Shown here: positions 52,216 through 61,300 of the stretch, piece after piece
Numbering within the stretch: the stretch's first letter is position 1
How the letters are laid out: every line of letters starts with the position of its first letter
Source of the DNA: a virus
Length of the DNA: 62,779 bases
Virus record (IMG/VR): IMGVR_UViG_3300010413_002075
Location: 1 to 62,779 of that record
Direction: 5' to 3' (one strand)
Made by a program: the position numbers and the translations under genes
Notes under the pieces: generated by a model
The model's input: only the letters and a program-made list of their open reading frames with translations
Told to the model about the DNA's origin: nothing
Database searches by the model: none

Positions 52216-52353
52216 TTTGCCATCCGATTTTTATAAGCTGTTTTGTTGTCACATCATGCAGGAATCGAACCTGCTACCCTTAGAATCCAAATCTAATGCT
52301 CTACCTAATGAGCTAAAAATGTATGTACGCTTACAACGTCAGAAGACGGCAAA
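52216..52353 (-). ncRNA. RNA cassette D: paired flanks enclosing tRNA-Pro-like module
   Basis: The flanks TTTGCCGTC (52345-52353) and GATGGCAAA (52216-52224) pair (9 bp, one wobble), and inside them TTGTAAGC (52329-52336) pairs with GCTTATAA (52231-52238). Next come TACATAC before the insert and ACA after it, as in the other three cassettes. The insert is a tRNA-like module in normal order. Confidence 0.75.
52250..52322 (-). tRNA. tRNA-Pro (TGG)-like module, no encoded CCA
   Basis: 73 bases inside cassette D. D arm GCTC/GAGC; anticodon arm TTAGA-TTTGGAT-TCTAA with anticodon TGG (codon CCA); T arm GCAGG-TTCGATT-CCTGC. The acceptor ACATTTT/ATGATGT is weak with one mismatch and uses part of the conserved TACATAC. 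CCA is not encoded; the 3' flank continues GACAACAAAACAGC. It may be a processed tRNA, or a tRNA mimic in a longer RNA. Confidence 0.7.
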
Positions 52354-52368
52354 ACTTATATGTGTGTA

Positions 52369-52492
52369 GTCTGTCCGATTATTAAAAGCTGTCTAATAAC
52401 TCTGCTGGAGTCGAACCAGCTCCTCAAATGTGGAAAATTTGCGTCAAACCAATTGACAAAAGTATGTAAGCTTCCAAGGTCTGAGGACAGAC
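52369..52492 (-). ncRNA. RNA cassette C: paired flanks enclosing tRNA-Gly-like module
   Basis: Outer stem GTCTGTCC (52485-52492) with GGACAGAC (52369-52376), 8 perfect pairs; inner stem TTGGAAGC (52470-52477) with GCTTTTAA (52382-52389) including two wobbles. The conserved TACATAC and ACA border the insert. The outer stem sequence differs from the other cassettes but pairing is kept. Confidence 0.77.
52397..52465 (-). tRNA. tRNA-Gly (TCC)-like module, no encoded CCA
   Basis: Inside cassette C. D arm GTCA/TGAC, anticodon arm CAAAT-TTTCCAC-ATTTG (anticodon TCC, codon GGA), T arm GCTGG-TTCGACT-CCAGC. The acceptor is short: ACTTT/AGAGT gives 5 pairs, and outer positions mismatch. No CCA. The good arms but poor acceptor fit a tRNA-like domain at least as well as a working tRNA. 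Confidence 0.65.
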
Positions 52493-52507
52493 AATTCTAA
52501 TCATTTT

Positions 52508-52590
52508 TGTGGGGTCACCCGCATATCTCAGGGAAAGGAGGCGTGAGCTATGAACAATAAGAGACATGTTCAAGTTGCGCGACTGACCCC
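52508..52590 (-). ncRNA. Structured RNA with tRNA-like closing stem
   Basis: GGGGTCA at 52584-52590 pairs perfectly with TGACCCC at 52511-52517, followed by ACA. Inside, CGCA/TGCG lengthens the stem, and two hairpins (TGAACA/TGTTCA; CTCA/TGAG) branch off. Spacing suits an acceptor stem, but no D, anticodon or T arm is recognisable. Candidate small RNA or decayed tRNA between cassettes B and C. Confidence 0.45.
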
Positions 52591-52593
52591 AAA

Positions 52594-52753
52594 TTTTACC
52601 ACTCGATTCATCAAAGCTGTTTTCTCTCTTTGAGACTGTTTATAACACAGTTGCCTTTTCCAGTTTGGCTACTCGCCCATAAAAATTGGTGGGCGAGGAT
52701 GGATTCGAACCACCATTAAAGTATGTAAGCTTCCAAAATAAGAGAGCGGTAAA
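52594..52753 (-). ncRNA. RNA cassette B: paired flanks enclosing permuted tRNA
   Basis: Outer stem TTTTACCGCTC (52743-52753) with GAGTGGTAAAA (52594-52604), 11 pairs with one wobble; inner GAAGC (52729-52733) with GCTTT (52613-52617), 5 pairs including one wobble. TACATAC and ACA border the insert as in cassettes A, C and D. Here the flanks meet at the variable loop of the tRNA rather than at the acceptor. Confidence 0.77.
52635..52714 (-). tRNA. Circularly permuted tRNA, probably Ile (TAT)
   Basis: In transcript order the 3' half comes first: T arm GGTGG-TTCGAAT-CCATC (52698-52714), acceptor CTCGCCC (52691-52697), then ACCA ending at 52687. An 8-base linker (52679-52686) follows, then the 5' half: acceptor GGGCGAG (52672-52678), TA, D arm GCC/GGC with GG in the loop, and anticodon arm ACTGT-GTTATAA-ACAGT (52635-52651, anticodon TAT). 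The acceptor halves pair perfectly. The joining point is the variable loop. A CTC-AAA-GAG mini-stem follows the anticodon arm. Confidence 0.8.
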
Positions 52754-52778
52754 AACTTTTATTCCTTTCAAAATATTT

Positions 52779-52850
52779 GCGTCTAATTTATTAAAGCTGT
52801 TTATGCCTATTCAACTCATGGGTATGTAAGCTTTAAAAGTCAGATGACGC
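52779..52850 (-). ncRNA. RNA cassette A: paired flanks with short non-tRNA insert
   Basis: Outer stem GCGTC (52846-52850) with GACGC (52779-52783), inner TTAAAGC (52830-52836) with GCTTTAA (52791-52797), and the same TACATAC and ACA borders. The insert is only 21 bases (CCATGAGTTGAATAGGCATAA) and holds no tRNA. It is the first element after the promoter. Confidence 0.65.
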
Positions 52851-52865
52851 CTTTTTCTATGTTCT

Positions 52866-52893
52866 ATTATACGCTTTCTGCGACAAATGTCAA
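52866..52893 (-). promoter_or_regulatory. Consensus sigma-70 promoter of the RNA locus
   Basis: Minus strand TTGACA (52888-52893), 16-base spacer, TATAAT (52866-52871), perfect consensus. It lies between the small membrane protein gene and cassette A and should drive the whole RNA locus to the terminator at 51828-51866. Confidence 0.92.
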
Positions 52894-52911
52894 AACTTTT
52901 TTTCAAAAAAA

Positions 52912-53277
52912 TTAACCTGGACCGTCTGTTTCTGGCTCTTTTTTAGTTACGAATCCGTCCACCACTTTTTTGCCAAAATTATATCCGGCTAATAGAAGCA
53001 AGACTGTAAGATGATGTTCGGCAATATCCTGCTTGCCCATAGTACTAATCCAGATATACAAAGCCGGACTAAACGCGAGCCACCAGGAAACACGGCCTAC
53101 AGAAATTACCCACTTACCCTTACCATTCTTTTTCTTTTTATATTCAAAGAATAATGCAAGGAAATAACGTATTAATTTTTCTTTGCGAGTTTCGGAATTG
53201 TCTTCTTTTTCTTTAACGAGTTCTTCCGCAGCTGTAGCCATAGCGTCGGCTACTTCGACTTTTGTTTCGTCTTCCAT
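52912..53277 (-). CDS. Small membrane protein, possibly holin-like
   Basis: 121 aa. Acidic/basic N-terminus, then hydrophobic segments WVISVGRVSWWLAFSPALYI and LTVLLLLAGYNFG that could be two membrane helices, and a polar tail. GGAGG precedes the ATG. The size and layout suit a holin or small inner-membrane protein; no lysis gene is adjacent, so the role is open. Confidence 0.5.
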   Translation of the reverse strand: MEDETKVEVADAMATAAEELVKEKEDNSETRKEKLIRYFLALFFEYKKKKNGKGKWVISVGRVSWWLAFSPALYIWISTMGKQDIAEHHLTVLLLLAGYNFGKKVVDGFVTKKEPETDGPG

Positions 53278-53318
53278 GAGAAACCTCCATTTAATTGGGA
53301 TTTCTCATATTGGGCTGC

Positions 53319-53621
53319 TTATCTCAATGCCAATAGTGAGTCTACATATCCCTGACTCTGACCTTGCAAATGAACCAGTTGCTGTACTAATTGGTTGCCC
53401 TTTTCCTGTCTCTCGCGAATTTCGCCATTAAGCTCTTCAATCTGCTTGGCCACGTCGCCTATATTCCTCTGTACGGTCTGAATTCTGCTTAACAGTACAC
53501 GCTCGGCATCTCCAAGCGTAGGGTCTTCCGGATTAGCATTAAACTTTTGTAAAATCTCTTCCAAATATGCTTGCTCTGGAGTCAATTGTCTTTGCTCCTG
53601 AACTTCTTTAACTTCTGTCAT
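53319..53621 (-). CDS. Small coiled-coil protein
   Basis: 100 aa from the ATG at 53621 (GGAGG 8 bases upstream). Strong heptads (VQRNIGDVAKQIEELNGEIR) with a Gln-rich end. It has its own consensus promoter, so it is probably abundant. Virion scaffold or fibre chaperone are possibilities from context only. Confidence 0.6.
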   Translation of the reverse strand: MTEVKEVQEQRQLTPEQAYLEEILQKFNANPEDPTLGDAERVLLSRIQTVQRNIGDVAKQIEELNGEIRERQEKGNQLVQQLVHLQGQSQGYVDSLLALR

Positions 53622-53662
53622 AACTTTAACCTCCATGGAAAAAAGTCTTGCTCATGCTGTAT

Positions 53663-53690
53663 ATTATACCAGCTTTCCAAAAATTGTCAA
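53663..53690 (-). promoter_or_regulatory. Consensus sigma-70 promoter
   Basis: Minus strand TTGACA (53685-53690), 16-base spacer, TATAAT (53663-53668). It sits between the fibre gene end and the coiled-coil gene at 53319-53621. Identical spacing to the promoters at 18126 and 52866. Confidence 0.92.
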
Positions 53691-53694
53691 GATA

Positions 53695-56600
53695 TTATTT
53701 AATCTTGTTTTCAAGCGTCTCTAAACGAGCACGCAAGTCGTCATTTTCTTTCTTCAAATCTTTAATTGCTTCAACTAAAATACCTGTTAATTGGTCATAT
53801 TTAATATTCTTATATCCAATTCCATCTTCCCAAACAACTTCGGGGACAGCTTTTTCGGTTTCTTGGGCAATAAGACCCATTTGTCTATCTTGGCTTCTAT
53901 TTTCATCTATCCAATTGAATGTTACACCGCGCATAGAAATTACTTTTTCTAGAGCGTTCTCTATTGTAACTATATCTTTCTTGAGCCGTTCGTCAGATGA
54001 AGTTGCTATTTCAGTTTCAGATCCGCCATATGGACGATAATATAATTTATTGTCAGATTTTGCGTAAAGCCCCGTATACCCAGAACTCATTACAGTTGGG
54101 GTATCTATATGCTTCATCAGAAAGGCTCCATTGTGACCGAAAATCCAATTTGCGCTTCCTGACGTACCTCCGTTTGGAACGGTATATAAGACAACATTGG
54201 CACCATGATTTGAATCCGACCATTCGCCAGCTGCAGTTACTTTTAAGAAACTTCCATAATTGTAACTATTACCATCGTACCCAGTGAACACAATCATACT
54301 AATTCCATAGGTATCTGGTGTTGCCGTTGGGCTATCTTTTGTTCCACCACTGCCTCTTAGATTTAATTTTCCTAGCCCATCAGCGCCATGCCCAGTAATA
54401 GTTATTGTCGGCTGTGTTTCACCAGTATCCATATCAATAGCAGTTGATGGCTGTACACCAAGACCCAATCTATGATGCTCATTATCCCAAATAAGATTGT
54501 TGTCTCCGGCCAAATTATTATTACCATCGTAAAATGCCAGATAGCCATCTCTAGCAGATGCTGATGCTAATGCTGCAAGAAGTGCTGGAGATGAGTTATA
54601 GTATTGATAGTACAATTTATTGTCTGATGAATCAACATAAATTGTACCGTAACCATCTACATCATGTGCAGCACCAGGGGCTGGGCCTGCTTGTAGAGCC
54701 ATACGCCCATTGATAGTTAGACGTTCATGTGGATAATCGGTTCCGATACCAAAATTTTGATCAGTGCTTAAAGTTGCAGCATGCGTGTTACCAGTCATAA
54801 AATGAACTGGCGCAGCGTCGAATGATCCAAATATAAATCTAGTAGAATAATTGGACATACATACGGCTGCTCCAGCCGTTGGTTGTCCGCCATAAGTTCC
54901 ACCGGCAGCACTACTGAATCCTAACATATAAGCCCAACCGCCAGAAGAACCAGCAGCCAATGCGCTATAGGCTGATGCCCCAGCATTTGGATTATAAACT
55001 ACTCCATACAAGGCACCATTAGTGTCGTCTCTTACATCAAGTTTGTAAGATGGATTATTAATTCCGACACCAAGTTTTCCTTCTACAATAAGTCCATTAG
55101 TTGGTGCTGTATCAGTTCCTGCATAAGTTGCACCAATAGCAACTCCGCCTTCGACATCCAATTTATTAACAGGAGAAGTCAATCCAATACCTACACGTTG
55201 ACTGGTATCAATAGTCATTGCGTGTGTATTATTAGTCATTAAATGGAATGGAGCAGAGCTATATGTACCAACAATCATCTTGGTAGATGGATTAGCATGT
55301 ATAACACTAGCGCCAGCCGCTGCTTGTCCGCCTATTGTTGCGCTATTAGTAGCACCATAGGCTCCAATATAAGTTCCAGTACCACTAACCACCGAAGCTG
55401 TCCATGCACTAACTGATGTTCCACTCCCCCAGTTGGCTATCTGCATATATCGAGCGCCATCAACATCTTTGTTTACATACAAAGCAGCAGAGGCTGCTGG
55501 GTCAACTCCAATTCCAACGTGTCCATTTGTTGGATCAATTGTTATTGCTGCTGTACCGGAACTTGGTGAACCACCATAACTAATCTTAAAATAATCACTT
55601 GCACTATTATCTATACCGGCAGTCCATCGTGTAGTAATACTGCCGCCAAATCCTGCAGCATAAATACGACAATCAAGATATGGATCATCAGCTTGTGTTT
55701 TGGCAATAATTTTAGAATCTTTTGGAGATTGAACGGTCACATCGGCATCATAACTTCCGCTAGCACTTTCAATAACTACACTTGGATTACTTCCATTTCT
55801 ATATACATGTAATGGATAAGATGGAGAACTCAAGCCAAGACCAACTCTATCATTTATGTCATCATAATATAATTGAGCTGCTCCGCCAAAAGAACCACCA
55901 TTATTATATTGGACTTGTCCATCAGAACCCGCAGGTGTTCCGCCCCCACCGCTATAGCCATCAAGTGCCTGAAGAATTACTTGAAATGTTTCAGATAGAT
56001 CTTTATTTATTAAAGCTCCGCCTATTGACAAATTACTCGTTACTGAAACAGTACCATCACCATGAATAATCAGGTCAGAATGATTGTCGGTAATATTAAT
56101 AAATCTTAAAGAATCTTCTTGATAGTAAGATGCAATTTCCCAAGTTTTTGCGCCAGCAGAATTATTGTCCAATCTTATCTGTGGAGAAGATGTGTAAATA
56201 TGAATTTCTACCTGTGGACTACTGGTATTTATTCCAAGACGATTGTTACTAATATCCCAATACAGATCATTTGCATCATATGTTAATGTATTAGTATCAG
56301 ACCATATGGCTATATGATTTGTAGAACCACTTCCGCGATTAGATAGATAAGAGATAACTCCTGAATCATTTTTAAAGCAAAGCACACCATTATTATCTAC
56401 ATAAATAGCTCCAAATCCGGATGCAGGAGTATTGGTATATGCTGTTTCAGCTAACCATAAATGGCCAGTATAATTCATTTGGAAAGCGTACTGATTAACT
56501 CCACTAGTATCTGTAAGATAGAATCTAAGTTCTCCTGGAACTATACCAGTGCTTATACTTCCATCAGTTTGGCCAATAATTCTAGCGCCTAAACTATAGC

Positions 56601-58326
56601 CACTCCCATCATATGCAAAAAACTGAATTTGACCCATTTGATCATTGCTATCTAAAGCAGATGGAGATTCTTCAGTACCTCTTGCATGTATCAATTGTAT
56701 AGATGATCCATCATTGCCATTAAAATAAGTGGTAGTTGTTATTGCTCCATATGGCTCTGCGGCCTCAGTTCTACGTCCAACAACATTTAATGAATTATAT
56801 ATTAAAGCACTAGCATTTCCGCCTAAAACTAATTGATTATTTTCACGATTCCAGAACAAATCATTATCGCCAGCTATGGCATCAGGTCCAGTAAAGAAAG
56901 CTATATAGCCATCTGCGCCTTGGGCAGAAGTAACTCCGCCTCCGCCACCAGCAGTTAGATCAACTGGTGAGGTATTATAATATTGATAATAAAGTTTATT
57001 GTCGGATTGATTTACATAAATAGTTCCATACCCATCAACGTCATGCTCGGCTCCTGGTGCGGAACCAGATTGTAATGCCAAACGACCATTAACAGTTAAT
57101 TTTTCGTGCGGAAGAGTAGTGCCAATACCTATATTTCCAGTTTCACTTAAAGCGAGTGTCATTATTCCACCGCTGACAAAGCGTATTTTGTCTGTACTAG
57201 ATATTAGAATATTACTACCATTAGATAAATAACCTAAGCCTCCATATGGCAAGCCGCTTGCAGTATGCTCTCCTGAACGTCCATTAGCATATTTTGCCAA
57301 ATTAAGCGCGGTCCCATTGGCCATAGCTTGGAAGAAAACTCTTCCATTGGATGGAGTAGATTCTACTTTAAGAATCATATTATCAGGATCTGAACCAGAT
57401 ATATGAAGCGGATAGTCTGGACCACTAGTCCCTATTCCAACTCTGTTATTAACATCATCATAATAAAATTGGGCTGCTCCACCAAACGAACCACCATTAT
57501 TATATTGAATTTGGCTATCAGAGCCAGCTGGTGTTCCGCCGCCAGTTGTCAAGTCATATTCAACTGAACTATCATTTTTAAAATATATCTTGCCATCGGT
57601 CTTAACATATAATGAGCCCCAGCCGCCACTTGGAGTTCTCTGGCCAATCTGTTCATAGAACCACAGAGACCCATCACTTTGAAATATCCAATTATCACTT
57701 ATCGATGTTGAGCCTCTATTCGTTGTCCCAATCCATATTCTACTACCACGTTGAGAATCTGACCAAGTCTCGTCTGCATCTATAACTATGCGTGCTGCAT
57801 TTTCCCAGCTATTGCCATCGTATCCATAAAACAGTAGATGGCCCATTCGATAATCTTGAGTTAATCCAGTTGGGGCATCCTTTGTGCCTTTAGCTCCTCT
57901 AAGATGCAAAGTACCACCAAAACCATTGTAGCTGGTAATTTGTATTCCTCTATAATAATCTTTATCGTCATCTATTTCTATGACATTTGATGGGCTAGTT
58001 GTACCGAGACCAAGTTGATTATTTTTTCTGTCCCAAAATAAATCATTATCTCCGGCTATTGATTCAGCGCCGGTAAAGAAAGCTAAATAACCATCCGCAC
58101 CTTCGGTTGCAGTGACGGTGCCACTGCCGCCACCTCCACCAATTTGTAACCAAGTTGGAGTCGTACTGGTTAATATCCAATAAGAATTTTCATCCAGTTG
58201 TCTTGCTAATTTTCCAATGTCGCCTGGCACAAATTCAGACGCACCGGTCCTAGCAGCTTCATCAGCATATTCCCAGTTATAAATCCTATGTATGTCGCCA
58301 AGGCCCAAATACCTATGTTGTGGCAT
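53695..58326 (-). CDS. Giant modular tail fibre/spike with S74 chaperone domain
   Basis: 1543 aa, preceded by AAGGAG. The N-terminus (HRIYNWEYADEAARTGASEF) is followed by repeats of two modules, one like YLAFFTGAESIAGDNDLFWD and one like VQYNNGGSFGGAAQLYYDD with RVGIG. The C-terminal 100 residues start near SSDERLKKDI and include MGLIAQETEKAVPEVVWEDG, the intramolecular chaperone of endosialidase (peptidase S74), which trimerises the fibre and then cleaves itself off, likely at the Ser before DERLKK. Host recognition or glycan cleavage is the expected role. Confidence 0.85.
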   Translation of the reverse strand: MPQHRYLGLGDIHRIYNWEYADEAARTGASEFVPGDIGKLARQLDENSYWILTSTTPTWLQIGGGGGSGTVTATEGADGYLAFFTGAESIAGDNDLFWDRKNNQLGLGTTSPSNVIEIDDDKDYYRGIQITSYNGFGGTLHLRGAKGTKDAPTGLTQDYRMGHLLFYGYDGNSWENAARIVIDADETWSDSQRGSRIWIGTTNRGSTSISDNWIFQSDGSLWFYEQIGQRTPSGGWGSLYVKTDGKIYFKNDSSVEYDLTTGGGTPAGSDSQIQYNNGGSFGGAAQFYYDDVNNRVGIGTSGPDYPLHISGSDPDNMILKVESTPSNGRVFFQAMANGTALNLAKYANGRSGEHTASGLPYGGLGYLSNGSNILISSTDKIRFVSGGIMTLALSETGNIGIGTTLPHEKLTVNGRLALQSGSAPGAEHDVDGYGTIYVNQSDNKLYYQYYNTSPVDLTAGGGGGVTSAQGADGYIAFFTGPDAIAGDNDLFWNRENNQLVLGGNASALIYNSLNVVGRRTEAAEPYGAITTTTYFNGNDGSSIQLIHARGTEESPSALDSNDQMGQIQFFAYDGSGYSLGARIIGQTDGSISTGIVPGELRFYLTDTSGVNQYAFQMNYTGHLWLAETAYTNTPASGFGAIYVDNNGVLCFKNDSGVISYLSNRGSGSTNHIAIWSDTNTLTYDANDLYWDISNNRLGINTSSPQVEIHIYTSSPQIRLDNNSAGAKTWEIASYYQEDSLRFINITDNHSDLIIHGDGTVSVTSNLSIGGALINKDLSETFQVILQALDGYSGGGGTPAGSDGQVQYNNGGSFGGAAQLYYDDINDRVGLGLSSPSYPLHVYRNGSNPSVVIESASGSYDADVTVQSPKDSKIIAKTQADDPYLDCRIYAAGFGGSITTRWTAGIDNSASDYFKISYGGSPSSGTAAITIDPTNGHVGIGVDPAASAALYVNKDVDGARYMQIANWGSGTSVSAWTASVVSGTGTYIGAYGATNSATIGGQAAAGASVIHANPSTKMIVGTYSSAPFHLMTNNTHAMTIDTSQRVGIGLTSPVNKLDVEGGVAIGATYAGTDTAPTNGLIVEGKLGVGINNPSYKLDVRDDTNGALYGVVYNPNAGASAYSALAAGSSGGWAYMLGFSSAAGGTYGGQPTAGAAVCMSNYSTRFIFGSFDAAPVHFMTGNTHAATLSTDQNFGIGTDYPHERLTINGRMALQAGPAPGAAHDVDGYGTIYVDSSDNKLYYQYYNSSPALLAALASASARDGYLAFYDGNNNLAGDNNLIWDNEHHRLGLGVQPSTAIDMDTGETQPTITITGHGADGLGKLNLRGSGGTKDSPTATPDTYGISMIVFTGYDGNSYNYGSFLKVTAAGEWSDSNHGANVVLYTVPNGGTSGSANWIFGHNGAFLMKHIDTPTVMSSGYTGLYAKSDNKLYYRPYGGSETEIATSSDERLKKDIVTIENALEKVISMRGVTFNWIDENRSQDRQMGLIAQETEKAVPEVVWEDGIGYKNIKYDQLTGILVEAIKDLKKENDDLRARLETLENKIK

Positions 58327-58351
58327 AATTATGGCTCCTTAAATTATATTC

Positions 58352-61300
58352 TTACTCCTTTCCTTGGTTCAGTAGATTTTTAATTTCATTTAACTCAGCT
58401 CTCAAGCTGTCGTTTTCTTTCTTTAAATCTTTCACTGCCTCAACTAATACAGCTGTTAACTGATGGTATTTAATTGTTTTAGTTTTGCCATCTTGTACTA
58501 GTTCTGGCAGTACTTTCTCAGTTTCTTGAGCAATCAATCCTATCTGTGGAGATTGTTCTCTGTCTGGATCTTTCCAATAGAATTGGACTCCATTTAATTG
58601 TAATACATTATCTAAAGCATTATTTAGTGGTGTTATATCTCTCTTAAGCCTTATATCAGAAGCACCTGCTGTTAAATCATATTCTGTTCCGCCATCATTT
58701 TTGAGGTAAATTAATCCGTCTGTCTTAACGACAAGCGAGCCATAACTTGAATCTGGAGTAACATGTGTGCCAGAAAATTCTTTAAACCAGAGCGATCCAT
58801 CAGGACGCATCCTCCAATTATAATCTCCACTAGTGCTGTTAACCGCTGTAGTGTAAAAATCTATAGCTCCTCCATGACCTGATCCATCCCAGTCTTCAGC
58901 AGCTGTTCCAAATATATAGGCTCCAGCTCCCCAATTAGATCCGTCATATCCTTTAAATTCAATATATCCAAGAGAGTTGCTATTTACTACAGCGGCTGGA
59001 GATGTCTGTGTACCTTTTGCTCCACGCAACGATAATACTCCGGCACTTTCGTCATATCCAGATATGTATACTGTAGGATATCTTTGGTATCCAGAAAATT
59101 CTGCTATACCGGCTGGAGAAGAAGTTCCAACCCCTAACCAATTCTTTTCACGATCCCAATAGAGATCATTGTCACCAGCTATTGCTCCAGCGCCAGTAAA
59201 GAATGCTACGTAACCATCTGCACCCTGTGCTGAAGTTGCTAAAGCCTGACCACCATATCTTAATGTTCCGTCTGACTTAGCCCATAATGAGCCATAACCA
59301 TCAAACGATCTATTATAATTATCTTGTTCTTGTAAACTAATAATTCCGTTAACTGTCAATGCTTCATGTGATAATTCCGTGCCAATACCAACTTTACCTT
59401 CGGTATTAATTGCCATTCCAATTAGATTTGCAGAACATAAATATAATGGAGCTTGGCCTGCTACAAGAAATAATCCATTAGATGATATTCTAGTAGAGTC
59501 AGCTAATGACACACCGTCAAAAGTAAACGAACTATTCGAGCTAAATGTCATTATATTGCAAGCCGCTACATCGGCTACTACTTGTACCGCTGATCTTGCT
59601 GATGTTCCGGTGCTCGCATTTTTAACTCTGACCAACGATAATCCATCTGTTGTTTCTAATGTATCTATAATAAAACTTGGACTTACCCCAATACCAAGTT
59701 TGCTGTTCATTGTAATATTGCCATCTCCATCAACCGCAATATCTGATCGTGCATCTGTTACATTGTATATTTTAAATACTCCGCTATCGTTAATTACGTC
59801 ATAATCGTCGTAAGTCGTATCTTCTAATCTAATGCTTGGATCAATACCATTAATATGTATATGACGTTGTGGAGATGATGTGTTGATGCCAAGCCGAACA
59901 TTAGTAGAATCCCAATATAAATCTGATGGATCGTATGTTAAAGTGTTTGAGTTGGTCCAAATTGCTATATGATTTGCTGATCCTGAACCACCAACTCTTC
60001 CACTTAAAGTATATATGGTACCACTTGCATTTTTGTAGTATAAAGAATGATCTGTGCTTGCATAAATTTTACCATATCCTGTTGTAGTTCCAGGCGTAGA
60101 AGATAATTCGTCTAAGGCAATAGCGCCTTCAACCGTGAGTTTTTCTGAAGGATTTGTATTTCCTATTCCCACATAAGCTCCAGAAGCAGCATCAACAAAT
60201 ATACCAATATCATCATTGTTACCAGTTATAGCAAAACCATCACCACCATCAGTACGTAACCTGAAGAAATTAAGCATATTATTGTCGGTGCCAATTCGAA
60301 GTTGATTGCCATTAACTGAATCAACAATATTGAACATGCCTTCGCTAGAAAAACCACTAATCCAAACATTGTTTTGGCACAGTAATCCGCCTATATCAAG
60401 CCATCCTGGTATTCTAATTGTTCCACCAGGTTCTATTTTAAATGCAGTCCTATCAGATTGTGTAATCTGGAAATTTCCCTTGCCAGAATCAGTTCCAATA
60501 CCAAGACTCCAAGCATATCCTTGCCCCGTCTCAGCGTCAGTAGATATTATATGCAAACTATCTGGACCGAGCGACAAACTCTCCCAACGTTTAGTTGGAG
60601 ATCCTAATCCGTGAGTATTATCAGTGATTGGAAGAATATATCCATCAACCTCTAATTCGCTATTTGCATAATCCCAAATTAATTTGGTATCTCCTCCAAA
60701 CGAACCAGAATTATTAAATTGTATTTGAGTATCAGCTCCAGCAGGTGTTCCGCCTCCGCCGGCAGTCAAATCTATTTCAGCCTGTCCGTATGGTTTAAAA
60801 TATAGTTTATCATCAGACTTAACATATAATCTACCATATCCATCATAATCTAAATCTGAATTAAGTCCTGATAGTTCTCCAAAGGCAATCGCCCCCATTA
60901 CAGTTAATTTTTCATGAGGCAAATATGTGCCGAGGCCAAGATTTTGATCGGCATTAAAAGTTGCTGTGTATTGTCCTCCAGAAACTATATAGATACCAAA
61001 ATTACTTGGGGTTTTAAGCAATAATTTGCCACCATTAACAAAATGAGCAACGGAGCTTGCCATATCTATGCCCCATAAAGGAGTTGCTGTGGAATGGGGG
61101 CCACGAGTCACTATATAATAAGTTGTATCTCTTACTTCTTGAAGCAAGACAGAGGCATGAGATCCTCCGGTATCTCTATTTCTAATTCTTAAATTGACCC
61201 AACCATCTTTATATTTTTGAAATTCAAAGTCTTGATCTGTAGCAGCATTCCCTACTGAGAAGCGATCGTTAACTTCATCCCAATATACTTGTGAAGATGT

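Noticed and set aside
52216-52850. Group I/II intron or known self-cleaving ribozyme in the RNA cassettes
   Set aside because: The flanks are too short for an intron and I found no hammerhead, twister or HDV core.
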